64,000 bases of DNA from Forficula auricularia (GCA_024734495.1 JALMQS010000916.1:1116001-1180000), one strand, 5' to 3'; positions 55,295 to 64,000 are shown, counted from the stretch's first letter. A program made the numbers and translations. Notes: a model not told the origin generated them from the sequence alone.

Positions 55295-55767
55295 CCAGTT
55301 TAGATGAATAATAATGAGTCTCTAAACTGGACCACATCAGAAACGAAAGGATTCCCAAGATAATGAAGATGGACCAAGATATAATAACGACCATTGAAAA
55401 AAGAGACTAGTATGGTATGGTCATGTCCAACGAATGGGAGAGGACAGGTGGCCAAAAAAGGTTCTTAATTGGGTCTCCCCTGACATAAGTCATAAGAGGG
55501 ACCACCACAAAGTTGGAAAGCCGAAATCCGTCAGACGATGGAGTATAGAGGACTAAGGGCCGGTTGTATGTCGCAAAGTAAATGCTTTTTACAAGTGACA
55601 AAGGGTAGATGGTAAATGGAGGGACTGTGATGGCCAATCAGTAAAAAGTAAAAAGCATTTACTTTGCGACATACAACCGGCCCTAAAGGATGGAGACTGG
55701 CAGGACAGAGAATATTGTCGGTTGAGATGCGAAAAGCGGCAAACGCCGTAGAACTATATATATATCT
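55295..55767 (+). mobile_element. RTE-like LINE 3' fragment with 13-bp target duplication
   Basis: ATTATTTATTCAT occurs at 55282-55294 and 55768-55780, and the uninterrupted copy of the host element (near 10300) has it once. The insert reads, across two frames, HIRNERIPKIMKMDQDIITT and RLVWYGHVQRMGEDRWPKKV. This is the C-terminal GHVxRM block of RTE-type LINE proteins. It is 5'-truncated and ends in a (TA)n tail. It is itself interrupted by a MITE at 55557. Confidence 0.85.
55557..55683. mobile_element. PIF/Harbinger-like MITE, 36-bp perfect terminal repeats
   Basis: The ends GGGCCGGTTGTATGTCGC and its inverse extend to 36 matching bases. TAA flanks both sides (55554-55556, 55684-55686), the 3-bp duplication typical of Harbinger elements. 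At 127 bp it is a small non-autonomous copy. The LINE frame resumes after it. Confidence 0.85.
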
Positions 55768-56095
55768 ATTATTTATTCATTATTATCTCAGAAACTGTGT
55801 TGTAACTATTAATTAAAATTTTCTTAAAAAATGTATTAGTTATTGTTTAATGTTGATTTAGTTTTTTATAACAGTGGTTTCTTAATTATAATTATATATG
55901 TATGTAAACTTTCCGATATCCCGTATAGCCCAATGTATAAGAGTCTGAAAAACTCTATCTTTGGAATTTAATATCTCCGGAACTATATTGTTCATAAATT
56001 TCGTTTTGCCACCAATCGATGCAGAAGTATTTATATAATAATCTGTCTAAATTTCAAAAAAATCCTAAGAAAACCCATATGGTGGAACAACTACC

Positions 56096-57211
56096 TTAAA
56101 GAGCCGATAAAGGAGGGTTTTACAATTTGTGCCCCCTTTTCTACTTTAATAGTGTTTTTTACTGTTATAGTTTTCCATTCATGAAAATACTCTCATGATA
56201 ATAAAATTTCAAGGATTTGTAGGGTCAATTATTTAATAGGTAAACTGTAAAAGTTAAAATTTCGATTTTTTTGAAATCTTAACCATATCCCCAACTTGAG
56301 AATTAGCCAATATATTTAGGCACGAATCAAAAATGCTATGAGCTTCCGCGAAAATCACGTTTGGACCCCTTGAATAATAGAAAAAATAATAGACAGCAAG
56401 TGGAATGAGTAGATTGTCTTTGTAAAATTATTCTAGTTAATTGAATATTATTCTGGTTAGTTGAATTAGTTTGGCTTTAAAAATTAAAATTTAATTTGAC
56501 CTTATATATCTTTTTATGATAAAGTTATTATCATTTTGACGCCTCCCTTTTACGCAAAGCCCACATGTATTAAAATGTCATTGCCCTTAAAGTTTTAAAG
56601 AAATTCAAAATACTTACCAATCCTTATTTAAACTATCAGTATAGCATTAATTTTTGATTATATTTCGAATCACTAGACCGCTAAATCTTAGACATGAAGA
56701 TTAAATCTTTGAGTGAAATATTTAACCTGATATGTATGTCATATTGGTTCTTATGGGAGGACAACCCATTGGCCCAGATTGATTTTTGGCACATCTCTTC
56801 TGACATAGGTATAATCAAAATGTGAAAGCTGTCAAAAAGTGTTTGCAACAAGTCTCCTCTCAATTGACTCAAAAATTCTCGACGACACGGTTTCCGGGCT
56901 TTCGAACCTGTTAATACGCCTTAGAATTGGATTAGTTACGGTCATCAATAGCGTCGTCTTAATGGATTCCATTTTCGCTGCCTAATTAACATCCTGGGCA
57001 TTCCTTGATCGTATACAAATCCAATTGCAAGTCTCGAACATGGTCAAATTATCTTTAATCTCTCCTCCAAGTCTTCATCGGCTTGAAAATTCTTTATAAC
57101 AATACATTATAGTGAGTCTTACTCAGTGCTGCACACGAGTATATTTGTATTTGTTTAACTAAGCTTCGATTGTACTGATGGTGGTAATATTTTTAATATA
57201 AAGGTGTTTAA
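56096..57211. other. non-coding sequence, nothing recognised
   Basis: Mixed A/T-rich and moderate-complexity sequence. The minus frame 56681-56872 is open but without a recognisable domain. Confidence 0.35.
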
Positions 57212-57840
57212 ATAAAATACTTCGCTGACTATGAGGCCAAGCAAGCCAGTAAACTCCACACAGCATCAAATGAAAGAATTATATGGCCTGACTTCCTGGT
57301 AGTCCAAAAATGTAAATCATTGAAATTATGGCAAGAAACTTGGGAAAAGGATACCAAAGGTCGACATTTATATAAGATTAAACCTACGGTGTCCCTATTA
57401 CCATGGTTTAAAACAGTTAACATTCCACGCAAAGCTATTACATCAATTTCAAGAATGAGGACTGGACACTCATCACTGAAGTTACCTCTGCATCGAATTG
57501 GAGTGGTAGAGTCCCCATTGTGTAGGTGTGAACTTACCAGTGAGGGGCTCAATCATGAGCTGCTTGAATGTGAGCTAAACAAAAAGTGGACACAATTGCT
57601 ATACTGTGAAATCAACGAAAGTGTGAAATTTCCAATAAATAGTGATTATCTTTTGTCCTTGTGTGAGTGCAGTGAAAAAGTTGTGATGGCTCTTCAGAGA
57701 TTTGTACTAAGGGCTAGTGTAAATATTTAAAATTATAAAATAATACAAAGAATGTGATTGGCTAAATGGTTCTGACCAAAAGCCAGGAAGGGGGAAAAAA
57801 ACCTTCTCCCTTAAAAAAAAAAAAAAATAAATAAATAAAA
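57212..57840 (+). mobile_element. LINE ORF2 C-terminus (Jockey/R1-like) with poly(A) tail
   Basis: An uninterrupted frame 57212-57730 (172 codons before the stop) reads YFADYEAKQASKLHTASNER, IIWPDFLVVQKCKSLKLWQE, then WFKTVNIPRKAITSISRMRT with GH, SPLCRCELTSEGLNHELLEC. The ISRMRTGH block and the CxC...H...C knuckle mark the region after RNase H in Jockey/R1-like LINEs. A poly(A)-like run is at about 57814-57828. It is 5'-truncated but intact over what remains, so fairly young. It has no counterpart elsewhere in the window. Confidence 0.8.
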
Positions 57841-58664
57841 TACTTTTTATTCAGTAATTTTCAGATTTATTTTAAATGGTTAATTCAGATATTTCGAAGG
57901 CACGAATAGGCATTTCTTCATCAAATAAAAATTATTATTATATATAGGTAATTTTTATAATTAAACATATCATAGAGAGGACATCTTGTTTGATTTGTTC
58001 TAAAAAATATTTTTATTTTATTTTAGCTAATAGATTAATATATAATAAATATCGATGTTGTTTGTAATCTTTACCAATGTTAATTTATAGATTGTATTGT
58101 GTGATGAATGTGAAAGAAATAGCCTCCAGTGAAGCGTGGCCACTTGTTGAAACTTTGGATAGAAATGATTTACTCTTCAACCATAGGATTTGATATTTTT
58201 CGTAATGATAAATGTGTAAACAGGTTTTTGTTCTGTTGCTGAAATCGATTGAAATACTAAAACTTATAAGTTTTCTACTTCATTGTGCTTTGGAGTGCGT
58301 ACTATACTGCTCCCAATGGGAGAAAATTTGTACTATAGATAATTCAGATGATGCGCTTGACATTTTTAGTAGGTATCCAAATTCATAATTAAGTATAGCG
58401 CCTACCGTAACTATTTCCTCAAAGGCCAAGTTAACACCCACAATTGTCGAGTTTTGGCAGCGGAGAATTCTCCCGCCATCGAGGAACAAGCGTTGGATCC
58501 TGAAAATGTGACATTATAGTTTGGTTTTATGACCACTTTTATCATTAGATCGTATTTTTTTGAAAAGATAACTGCAAATGGAATCCGAACCTGTTCCGTC
58601 ACAGGACTATCGTACCATAATATGCTGAGGGATTTCTTAATCCCACAACTTCATCAGCGATATT
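57841..58664. other. non-coding, with two degenerate ribozyme-like motifs
   Basis: On the minus strand at about 57880-57930, TTGATGA, A, GAA...TTC, GAAATATC has the family order. On the plus strand at 58124-58160, CCA, GTGAAGC, a stem-like TGGCCA region, GAAACTTT and TGG follow it too, with core losses. The overlapping frames at 58280-58750 are not genes. Confidence 0.4.
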
Positions 58665-58705
58665 GTCCAAAAAAAGAAGATAATTTATACTATCTTTTTA
58701 TTCAT

Positions 58706-58748
58706 AAACCGAGGTTTCGGAGGCTATTCCCTCCTTCTTCAGGGTTTT
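58706..58748 (-). ncRNA. hammerhead-type motif, family 2 (stem III changed)
   Basis: On the minus strand AAAACC, CTGAAGA, A, GGAGG...CCTCC and GAAA are intact, but the ACGTC of the partner unit reads ACCTC, which breaks the ACGT palindrome. Stem I (AAACC/GGTTT) is kept. Confidence 0.5.
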
Positions 58749-59017
58749 GAAAAGTCAATGAAGAAAATCCAATGCGACATTCCCCTCTGTCTCCTCTTTT
58801 AGTGGCAGTAACAATAATATATTGGATTTCATTCTCAGCAGAATTATAAGTAGTATCTGGGAGGGGATTTGGCTAATGATTTATATTTATATCAAAATTT
58901 GCAAATCATTACTACATTATAATTCTGCTGAGAAAGAAATACAATATATTATTGTTACTGCCACTAAAAGAGGAGACAGAGGGGAATGTCGCATTGGATT
59001 TCCTTCAATGAATTTTC

Positions 59018-59060
59018 AAAACCCTGAAGAAGGAGGGAATAGCCTCCGAAACGTCGGTTT
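59018..59060 (+). ncRNA. hammerhead-type ribozyme candidate, family 2, best conserved
   Basis: AAACC (59019-59023), CTGAAGA (59024-59030), an extra A, stem II GGAGG (59032-59036) with CCTCC (59043-59047), GAAA (59048-59051), CGTC (59052-59055) and GGTTT (59056-59060). Stem I is a perfect 5-bp helix directly abutting the core and cleavage site, stem II is 5 bp with a 6-base loop, and stem III is the two-base-pair self-complementary ACGT that can only pair between two molecules. All invariant bases are present. The extra A is the only departure. Confidence 0.65.
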
Positions 59061-59102
59061 ATGAATAAAAAGATAGTATAAATTATCTTCTTTTTTTTGG
59101 AC

Positions 59103-59300
59103 TGCCTCATCAATTTCCATTCAATTTATTTTAGTAAAGTTGTAGGGGATGTGATTTCTTACAACTTTTGTTTAAAAAAATTCCGCCAAAAAACAACCCA
59201 AAAAGTGGGGAAGGGTCAAAAAATGAAAATTCTTGTTTTTCGACCAAACTCAACCAAATTTTGTATACAAAATCTGTGGGTCACTAGAAGGCTAGAAATG
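59103..59300. repeat. fragment of the AACTCAACCAAATTTTG repeat
   Basis: Bases about 59200-59300 match part of 18830-19050 (AACTCAACCAAATTTTGTAT and TGGGTC...TAGAA). No gene. Confidence 0.5.
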
Positions 59301-59545
59301 CAAAAACTGGGTGCGGGGGTGGTATGAGGGTCCGGGGGTTGTAATGGGGGTGGGGTGAGAGAGTGAGGCGGAGTATGGTGGGGGTGCACGGGGTGCTGTG
59401 GAGTGGAGTCCAGAGGGCTTAGCGGGGGTGGTACGAGGTGGGGATCCTGGGGGCTAGGCAGGGGTGAGGCGCTCGGGGGTGGAAGGCACGGGGTGGGGTG
59501 CAGGGGTTGGGCACGGGTGCATGATGTTGGGGTGGGGGTTGCAGC
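59301..59545 (+). repeat. G-rich, strand-asymmetric tract upstream of the homeobox exon
   Basis: About 240 bases with many runs of three to five G on the plus strand and very few C runs, for example GGGGGTGGGGTG and GGGGTGGGGTGCAGGGG. It looks like irregular expansion of a GGGGTG-type unit. Many G-quadruplexes are possible in DNA and in sense transcripts. The open frame at 59403-59585 reflects composition. Confidence 0.6.
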
Positions 59546-59777
59546 TATTGTACCTATATCTTTAAATGCATCAAACAGAGGATAACCTTATTAATTTGTC
59601 TTTATGAATCATCAAATCTGCTACTCTCAGGAAACTAATGATTAGAGGTTATTTGTTATTAGTATTTTATATATATATATATATTTTTTTTTTGCTACAT
59701 ATACAGTGGATTTCTCTATAATGAAGACTAATAGCGGATTTGAAATTAATTGCGTGTGTGTTGTTGTTGTTGTGCAG

Positions 59778-60063
59778 GTGTGGTTCCAGAACCGGAGAGC
59801 GAAGTTCCGCAAACAGGAGCGTCTTGCCCAGCAGAAGGCGTCGCAGGCGCCGAGCGGGGGCGAGTCGGGGGGCGCGATTAAGAGTGAGTCCGGGGTCGGC
59901 GGGGGCGGCGGCAACGGCAAGGGGGCGGTTACGGCAGTCACGGCACAGGCGGCGGCGGCCAAGGACGCCAACAAGCCAGGGACTCCGACGAGCGCCGCCG
60001 CCGCCGCCACCACGCCCAACAGCGTCTCCTCCAACAGCAGCGGCGACGTCAAACCCCTCAATG
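59778..60063 (+). CDS. internal exon of a paired-like homeobox gene, Phox2-type
   Basis: The exon starts at a TG-rich acceptor (GTTGTTGTTGTGCAG, ending 59777) in phase 0 and runs to a donor at 60064 (AATG|GTACGG, phase 1). It encodes VWFQNRRAKFRKQERLAQQK, homeodomain positions 47 to beyond 60, with Gln at position 50, and continues about 75 residues. These include a Gly run, an Ala-rich AQAAAAKD segment and TPNSVSSNSSGDVKPLN. Splitting the homeodomain between residues 46 and 47 is characteristic of paired-class genes. The FRKQER ending matches Phox2 (and insect PHDP), whereas Prrx has FRRNER and most others WRKQE or WRKRE. The protein would be a nuclear DNA-binding regulator of neuronal identity. 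GC content is far above that of its surroundings. Neither the upstream exon with the rest of the homeodomain nor a downstream exon was recognised. If the donor is not used, the frame stops at 60104. Exon identity is secure; the Phox2 assignment is likely. Confidence 0.85.
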
Positions 60064-60223
60064 GTACGGACCCTAAACACACACAGACGCATCGCTCCCC
60101 CTAACCCTCACTACCACACCTGAATCTACAAACTACAAAAACAACTTGCATTATACTTCCAATAGGCAATAAAATCAAAAAACAATTTTTATATATATAT
60201 ATAAAAAAAAAAAAATAAATAAA

Positions 60224-61295
60224 ACTGACTTCAAAAAAATTAAATGCAACAAATAAAATAATAAGAACTCAAAAATCAAATAAAATGCACTAAAAGGTAT
60301 AAAATAATTATCTAATTTAGTTTCAACTAAACGATGAAATTATTACATGAAATGACTTTTTGAAGTCGGTGCCAAAAATATACTTTTTATGAATCGAACT
60401 CGACGGTTCTTAATTAGTACGTTTGACGGGTACGCTCGATTTTATAGTTTGTTTAGCACCAACTTCAAAAAGTGATTTCATATAATAATTTCATCGTTTA
60501 GTTGTAACTATATTAGATAATTATTTTATACCTTTTAGTGCATTTTATTTGATTTTTGACTTCTTATTATTTTATTTGTTGCATTTATTTTTTTTGAAAT
60601 CGGTTTTATTTTTTTTTTTTTATAAAAATTATTTTTATTTTTCTCTTTTTAGTGATGTTATTAATAGTGACTTAATATAATACCTTGCATACATCTCGTA
60701 AGAGAAAGCGTCGGACGAATGAATCAGAAAATGATACCACTAATTAATTAATTTATTGAACCAATTATTTTACATGAATTAATGTAAACATTGTATTTGA
60801 GCTTCGACTTCGGAGATTACTTCTCCACCAGCGACTGTCCTTGATCATCTTTTGAGTCCTTGTTTTTAATAAGAGGAAAAAACTAATTAAATAAAAAAAC
60901 CTCTTTTCCGATAATTATGTCAATCCATTATCCCCCCACCTTCCACTAATCAGAAAATGATAATAAAATTCAATTCATAAATAGAGAAATTCTCTCGAAA
61001 CGTTTGCGGGTTTTAAATGAATATTTTAAGATTTTTTTATAAAAGATTTTATTTATTTTAATTTTGATTATTTGATCATAAGAATTGGAGATTTACGTTA
61101 TTTCGTCATTTATCATATCACTAGAACTTGACCAAATTAATATGGGAACACCCCTAAGGTACCCTCTTTCTAATTAAAAAAGAATCATCGAAATCAGTTC
61201 AAGTGGCAAAAAGTTCTCGCTTAACATACATAAAATAAATAAATAAATAGTTAGGTATCTTGACTCTCTTGGAGTTATGCTGATCCAAACGCAGA
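60224..61295 (-). mobile_element. ACCGACTTC composite element (copy 5, inverted), with a 211-bp insertion
   Basis: The inner palindrome lies at 60224-60606, followed by the reverse complement of the long arm (CTCTTTTTAGTGATGTTATT, CCTTGCATACATCTCG) to about 61295, where GGTATCTTGACT and GGAGTTATGCTGAT match the inverse of copy 3 near 29120-29160. The inserted piece is at 60737-60947. Confidence 0.7.
60737..60947. mobile_element. 211-bp insertion with 15-bp target duplication
   Basis: AATCAGAAAATGATA occurs at 60722-60736 and 60948-60962, and relatives of the host composite have it once. The insert (containing GCTTCGACTTCGGAGATTAC) has no ORF, no terminal repeats and no clear poly(A), so its class is open. 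The long duplication favours a retroelement. Confidence 0.7.
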
Positions 61296-62190
61296 AATAA
61301 TTTTTTGAGGATGATTATCTTGCAAAATTGTTGTGATATCAAAATCGTTCTTATTTCTCACGTATATAAAGAAATATAAAATCGTATACCGAAATTCGGC
61401 TTTTTCACGAAATGATCTTGAATTTAAAATTTTAATACTATTTTTGATTTTAGAGAAAATAAATACATATTATGACTTGTCAGTTTCAAATTTTTTCTTT
61501 TTTTCGTTTACGAGCTCTACCTACTACCTACTATACCTGACGGGCAGAGAGACAGACATTGAGGCAACAGTAATATACTCCCGTTTTATGTTTCTAGAAT
61601 ACCCTAAAAAAATAAAAAAAACAACAACATATAAATTGAAAACAAAAAAAAAAAACACTTGAAATTCCGCCATTAAAAATTTAACTGGATTAGAGCTTCA
61701 ATTAATCTACGAATAAATTAAATTCTCTATTGGATAATTTTCAAATTAACTTTCGGAAACTTTTCCAAAACCAGAGGCGCTTTGCAAATTAATTCAATTT
61801 AAATGAAATGTTCTTTTTATTGGAAATACACTAATGCTATTAATACAAATTTTATTAACTTTTTAATAGTATTATAATAAGGGGGTCATAACAGAGATCA
61901 CTTTACAGAGGCCTGCGTGGAGATTTGACTTCATTTAACCCACAACCAATTTCCATGCAGATAAATACCATACACGATCTGTTAGAATAGGTACATTTAA
62001 TTTTGAATTCTACACACAATAAAAAATTTAATTTACTCGTAAATAACGTCATTTTCACTTCGACTGCCTCTTTGGTTACTCTAGCATTGAATTCACTTAA
62101 CATATTTTTTTTTGTTCATTGTCCATAAAAATGTCTGAAACGTGAATTAAAATCATTTTCAATCGCTTATTAGATAAGTAGCTGTTAAAG
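61296..62190. other. AT-rich non-coding sequence, nothing recognised
   Basis: The frames 61333-61662 (plus) and 61903-62103 (minus) show no domain. Confidence 0.4.
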
Positions 62191-62191
62191 G

Positions 62192-63297
62192 TTATATTTT
62201 TGTGAATGAATTTATTGAAGATTAAATTTCTATTCAATACACAGATCATTGTTTATAAATATTTATTGAACAACCATAAATACTTAATACAATATAATTT
62301 CCACGTTTCCTTCGATTAATCTGTGATTATTCTGAGCACCCACTCTAATTTTAAGTTAACCCTCCATCCAATCGCCGTTATATTGTATTATTATTATTAT
62401 TAATGAAAATGATTAGAGAAGGAGTTACCCCAAAAAGGTGTATTCCCTAAAGGACTGGGTTGGCCCCTCCATCGTCAAAAGAAGAAGAGAAAAGGTAATT
62501 TTATGGGCTGGGCAGGGGTCGAAGGTATCTGTAGATACGGGTCTTAAACAGCTGAAGGTTATAAGTCGCGGGAAAGACGGTGGCTGGAAGCGAGTTCTAG
62601 TCTCTGGAGGTCATAGGGATAAAAGAGTTGGCGAAAGCGCTTGTTCGATTTTTTTCTAATTTGACAGCGAAGGAGTGCTGAGCGTTCGAAAACCGCGTGT
62701 TTCTTGTAAAGAGGGCTTTAGGGGGGATAATTGATTTCAGCTCGACTGAACAGACACCGTGATAATATCTGTAGTACAGGGAAAGGGCAGAAACGGTTTT
62801 TCGGTGAGCCAGGGAGTCGAGTGAGTTGGTTAGAGCCGGTTCTCCTATTAGTTTAATTGCTCGCTTCTGAATTGCATCCAGTGTAGCAAGAGCATGTTTG
62901 GAGGCATCCCTCTACAGATGACAGCCATATTCGAGACAGGGACGAATTTGAGCCTTATACAGTGTAAGAAGTTGAATGGGAGAATACCTAATAGCGTCTA
63001 GACCTAAATAGGAGACCAAGCTTGCGCGCTGCAGCTTTAGCAGTGGTTGAGATATGGTCATTCCATGAAAGGTCATGCTTTAGAGTTACGCCTAGCATTG
63101 AAATTTTATCCCTAGTCGACGCGCCTAGAAATAAGGCAACACTGAGTTTTCACTGCATTGAAGTTAACTAAGTTTTGGGATCCCCAGTTCTTAAGGAGGA
63201 ATGTCTGCACAGTATTATTATTCTATAAATATTTATCAATAATGATCTGTGATTTGAAAAAAAATTTAATCTTCAATAAATTCAATCACAAAAATAT
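62192..63297. mobile_element. foldback element with about 80-bp inverted repeats around a LINE
   Basis: The left arm 62192-62272 and the right arm 63217-63297 are inverted copies: TATTTTTGTGAATGAATTTA and TTGAAGATTAAATTT on the left, their inverse on the right, plus AGATCATT and ATAAATATTTAT blocks. The LINE at 62415-63205 occupies most of the interior. It either inserted into the foldback or the arms arose from a transposon that carried it. Confidence 0.65.
62415..63205 (-). pseudogene. LINE ORF2 C-terminus and 3' UTR, longest copy, decayed
   Basis: Reading the minus strand with frame corrections, the order is the end of the reverse transcriptase region near 63185, LSWNDHIS and a KAAARKLG stretch, YKAQIRPCLEYGCHLW, LDAIQKRAIKL, KSIIPPKA and a C-terminal stretch like ATYNLQLFKTRIYRYL. 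The 3' UTR follows to about 62415. It is related to the LINE at 43260 but a different subfamily and more diverged. It extends further 5' (about 100 bases) than the 26 and 43 kb copies. The plus-strand frame 62438-62659 is antisense shadow. Confidence 0.75.
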
Positions 63298-64000
63298 TTT
63301 TCAATCATTATTTTTTCTGTCTGTCCGTCTTTGAATATCAATGGATATGATAACACGAAAATGGATTTGATTGATTAGTATGAATTTTAAAATTGAGTTA
63401 GAACTCAAACAGAATTATTAACGAACTAATCTACTTCTGTTCTTTTTCTTTTGCCACAACTCTAAGGCTTAACTTCACTTTTTCCCACAAACCTAGCTTA
63501 AAACTAAAAAATTAGACAAATCTAGTTTCATTTTAAGGTTTCACAATTTCTTCGGAACTACAGGAGCTAATAACTTAAAATTTAGTTAAAATGTTAGTTT
63601 TAAGACGCAAATGCTTGCTATTTTTTTTTTTTAATAAAATTTTAAAAGAATGAATTAAGTAAAAACTTCTATAAATTTACTTCACAAATTTATTAAATAA
63701 ATGTAATTCTTATATAAAATTTCAAGTTTCTAGTCACGGTAATTCCATAGATATCGTGATATCAAGTTTTTCCTTATTTAACGACTTTAACCTTCCATCA
63801 GGCGCGCTGTCGTAAAATTTACGACAAAAATGCGCCTTATCGCTTCTCCCACTTTTACCACTTAGTTCCAAGCTATTTGAGGGTCAATATCTTTCTAAGA
63901 TAAAGATGTACCGGGTGTGCTTAGAAGTTTTTGTAATTAATTGATATTTGGGAATTTGCGTTGCCAAAACGCGGTGTTTGTCGGTCATATGCATTGGAGG
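63298..64000. other. non-coding sequence, nothing recognised
   Basis: A/T-rich to about 63780, then moderately complex (ATCAGGCGCGCTGTCGTAAA and an adjacent inverse TTTACGACA). It is cut by the window edge. Confidence 0.35.

Larger units (their letters stand above)
54904..56095. mobile_element. TTAA-flanked non-autonomous DNA element (copy 2), split by a LINE fragment
   Basis: TTAA at 54900-54903 and 56096-56099. The ends GGTAGTTGTTTCGC and GGTGGAACAACTACC are inverted. Outside the insertion it matches 9916-10626 block for block (CGTTTGACAAATCTG, CCGATATCCCGTATAG, TTCGTTTTGCCACCAATCG). The open frame 55036-55260 lies inside it and has no recognisable domain. Confidence 0.8.
58665..59102. mobile_element. 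foldback of two ribozyme-bearing units, family 2, 3' ends outward
   Basis: Arms of about 180 bases (58665-58850 and 58920-59102) are almost perfect inverted copies around a loop of about 70 bases. Each arm carries one hammerhead-like motif and, beyond it, TTTATGAATAAAAAGATAGT leading to GTCC/GGAC ends. The plus-strand unit keeps an intact motif. The minus-strand unit has one change in stem III. A smaller relative is at 31490-31700. Confidence 0.8.

Noticed and set aside
59706..59777. Codons upstream of the exon read as part of the protein
   Set aside because: They lie before a clear acceptor and encode a Val-rich run from the GTT repeat. The homeodomain phase fits a splice at 59778.
59642..60123. 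Long open frames antisense to, and in another frame of, the homeobox exon
   Set aside because: They are GC-rich shadows of the exon. Only the plus frame through VWFQNRRAKF has a domain and matching splice signals.

Overview
This is a eukaryotic window, AT-rich (coarsely two thirds A+T) and almost free of host coding sequence. Spliced-exon structure, a paired-class homeobox exon, poly(A)-tailed non-LTR retrotransposon ends, tRNA-derived SINEs and many DNA-transposon remnants point to an arthropod, most likely an insect with a large genome. Order and species cannot be fixed from the sequence alone.

Host gene. The only convincing host coding sequence is one plus-strand exon at 59778-60063. It begins with the last third of a homeodomain recognition helix (VWFQNRRAKFRKQER) and continues into an Ala/Gly/Ser-rich tail. 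It best fits a Phox2-type paired-like homeobox gene, with the intron at the classic 46/47 homeodomain position. No other exon of this gene was recognised, so the 59.7 kb upstream is probably intron or 5' flank of a developmental regulator. Between the repeats lie islands of higher-complexity, higher-GC unique DNA (for example about 3.05-3.35, 7.65-7.92, 9.2-9.6, 17.2-17.75, 21.77-22.05, 24.17-24.69, 29.8-30.3, 33.6-34.2, 38.1-38.5, 41.8-42.3, 48.38-48.9 and 53.7-54.7 kb) that are reasonable candidates for conserved regulatory elements.

Mobile DNA, left to right. 0-7.5 kb: a decayed gene of an unnamed family, a LINE end, a 1 kb foldback, a hAT MITE with perfect 8-bp duplications, and a tandem duplication. 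7.9-13.4 kb: a ribozyme-bearing retroelement inserted in an older repeat, a TTAA-flanked element, an ACCGACTTC-ended composite, a long palindrome and a Helitron-like element. 14-24 kb: foldbacks, two SINEs, a hAT transposase remnant and another composite. 25.1-27.05 kb: a Tigger/pogo transposon split by a LINE. 27.4-35.5 kb: a foldback with a transposase start, ribozyme elements, a THAP-domain remnant, a SINE, a LINE end and a TA-flanked foldback. 35.7-46.3 kb: a hAT MITE, a SINE, two LINE copies and a composite. 47-59.1 kb: ribozyme motifs and foldbacks, LINE ends, a hAT-like element and a triple-nested insertion. 60-64 kb: a further composite and a minus-strand LINE.

Most unusual content. 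At least a dozen sequences have the layout of a type I hammerhead ribozyme: stem I, YTGANGA, stem II, GAAA, a self-complementary stem III, the cleavage site, then the stem I partner. The core is constant, while stem I and the palindromic stem III change together from family to family. Two copies are short 5'-variable retroelements with clear target-site duplications, and others form head-in foldbacks. This resembles the hammerhead motifs known from Penelope-like elements. No autonomous Penelope reverse transcriptase is visible here, and all families carry one extra A/T between core and stem II, which needs testing.
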